Of a DNA stretch of 5,283 bases, positions 4,618-5,283 are shown in pieces (position 1 is the stretch's first letter; the number at the start of each line of letters is the position of its first letter). Origin of the DNA: Pseudomonadota bacterium (GTDB lineage Bacteria; Pseudomonadota; Gammaproteobacteria; Steroidobacterales; Steroidobacteraceae). The translations under genes were made by a program, and so were the position numbers. Where the stretch lies: assembly GCA_021850555.1 (NCBI GenBank), contig JAJZLX010000683.1, forward strand, positions 1-5,283, written 5' to 3'. The notes beneath the pieces were generated by a model that was not told the origin of the DNA, did no database searches, and worked only from the letters and a program-made list of their open reading frames with translations.

Positions 4618-5283
4618 ATGGCCGATGCGATCCTTCGCAACCTGAAGCTGCTGCAGGCCATTCCCCGCCATCCGGGAAAGCGCGATGTCGCGAGCCTGCA
4701 TCTCACCCTTGAGAAGGCCGGCTACCGGATCACCCGTCGGCAGGTCCAGCGGGATCTGGGGCTCCTGTCAGGTGTATTCCCGATTCGTTCGGATGTGGAG
4801 AAACGGGGATATGCGCGCGGCTGGTCCTGGGTCCAGGGTGCCGAAATCCTGGATCTGCCAGCCATGGATCCCAGGACCGCGCTGATGCTGAAATTGGTTC
4901 AGCAGTTCGCGCCCCAACTCCTGCCCCCGACCGTGAGTGACGAACTGAAGCCATACTTCCAGCGGGCCGAGGTCACATTGAAAGGCGGCAAGGACGCGGG
5001 ACTGGGCCGGTGGAGCGATTGCGTGCGCGTCGTACCGCGGGAGATGCCCCTTCTGGCCCCGAAGCTCGACGGGAGCACCACTCGAGTGGTGTACGACGCC
5101 TTGCTCCAGGGCAAGCGCTTCAGTGCCCGCTACGCAAGCCGCAGCGGCGGCGGAAAAGAACGGGATGAGGTCGAGATCAACCCACTGGGCTTGGTGGTGC
5201 GTGGCAACCTCGTCTACCTGGTGTGCACCTTCTGGAGCTATGAGGACAATCGCCAGATCCCGATTCATCGAATACGGCACGCG
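4618..5283 (+). CDS. WYL-domain transcriptional regulator (3' end outside the window)
   Basis: The first 222 residues of a DNA-binding regulator, still open at the right edge. Residues 1-55 form a winged helix-turn-helix of the type found in WYL proteins, with recognition-helix segment ITRRQVQRDLGLLS (38-51). Residues 75-150 are a linker with TALMLKLVQQFAPQLLP (87-103). The WYL domain starts at about 152: VVYDALLQGKRFSARY, then INPLGLVVRGNLVYLVCTFW (187-206) and IHRIRHA (216-222). The signature triad reads VYL (199-201) rather than WYL. WYL domains sense ligands, in some cases nucleic acids. Full-length relatives are about 300-330 residues, so roughly 100 C-terminal residues are missing. ATG 4618 is the first in-frame start after the TAG at 4582, with only a weak GAG (4608-4610) as ribosome site. 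It is transcribed divergently from the operon, which it probably regulates along with itself. Confidence 0.88.
   Translation, partial: MADAILRNLKLLQAIPRHPGKRDVASLHLTLEKAGYRITRRQVQRDLGLLSGVFPIRSDVEKRGYARGWSWVQGAEILDLPAMDPRTALMLKLVQQFAPQLLPPTVSDELKPYFQRAEVTLKGGKDAGLGRWSDCVRVVPREMPLLAPKLDGSTTRVVYDALLQGKRFSARYASRSGGGKERDEVEINPLGLVVRGNLVYLVCTFWSYEDNRQIPIHRIRHA

Noticed and set aside
4768..5280. 170-codon minus-strand open frame at the right edge
   Set aside because: Shadow of the WYL regulator, which has recognisable helix-turn-helix and WYL segments on the plus strand.

Overview
The window is GC-rich, with strongly GC-biased third codon positions in its real genes. This fits a high-GC proteobacterium, perhaps a gammaproteobacterium or betaproteobacterium, but no marker gene fixes the taxon. 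It looks like an accessory locus.

Layout. Positions 1-425 hold no convincing gene: a homopolymer-rich edge (1-90), two copies of a TGTGGGA-type direct repeat (55-73, 165-183), an AT-rich patch (about 241-280) and a second direct-repeat pair (363-380, 394-411). This may be a mobile-element or island boundary, or a poorly assembled contig edge. Positions 426-4427 form a minus-strand operon read right to left: a 110-residue conserved protein (4427-4095), a DUF6745-type protein (4093-2714) starting one base after the previous stop, a possible 38-residue ORF (2698-2582), and a tandem AAA+ ATPase (2538-426). At 4428-4617 lies a divergent control region with two inverted repeats and an extended -10 element. 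From 4618 to the right edge, on the plus strand, is the N-terminal part of a WYL-domain transcriptional regulator that runs off the window.

Two genes show reading-frame damage. In the ATPase, the second AAA+ module goes straight from the helix before Walker B to the conserved segment after it, with a frame change at about 790-795. Walker B is missing and the last 121 residues are in another frame. In the DUF6745 gene, about 100 bases (3680-3779) read as a Trp/Arg-rich stretch in the gene frame but as ordinary protein in a neighbouring frame, which suggests paired compensating indels. Either the locus is decaying or the consensus sequence has errors.

Together the genes look like a regulated cassette: a WYL repressor or activator, divergent from an operon for a small histidine-bearing protein, a DUF6745 protein and a two-ring AAA+ remodelling ATPase. 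WYL regulators often control defence or DNA-damage-linked loci, so a defence or stress role is a reasonable but unproven hypothesis. I know of no assigned function for DUF6745 or the small protein.
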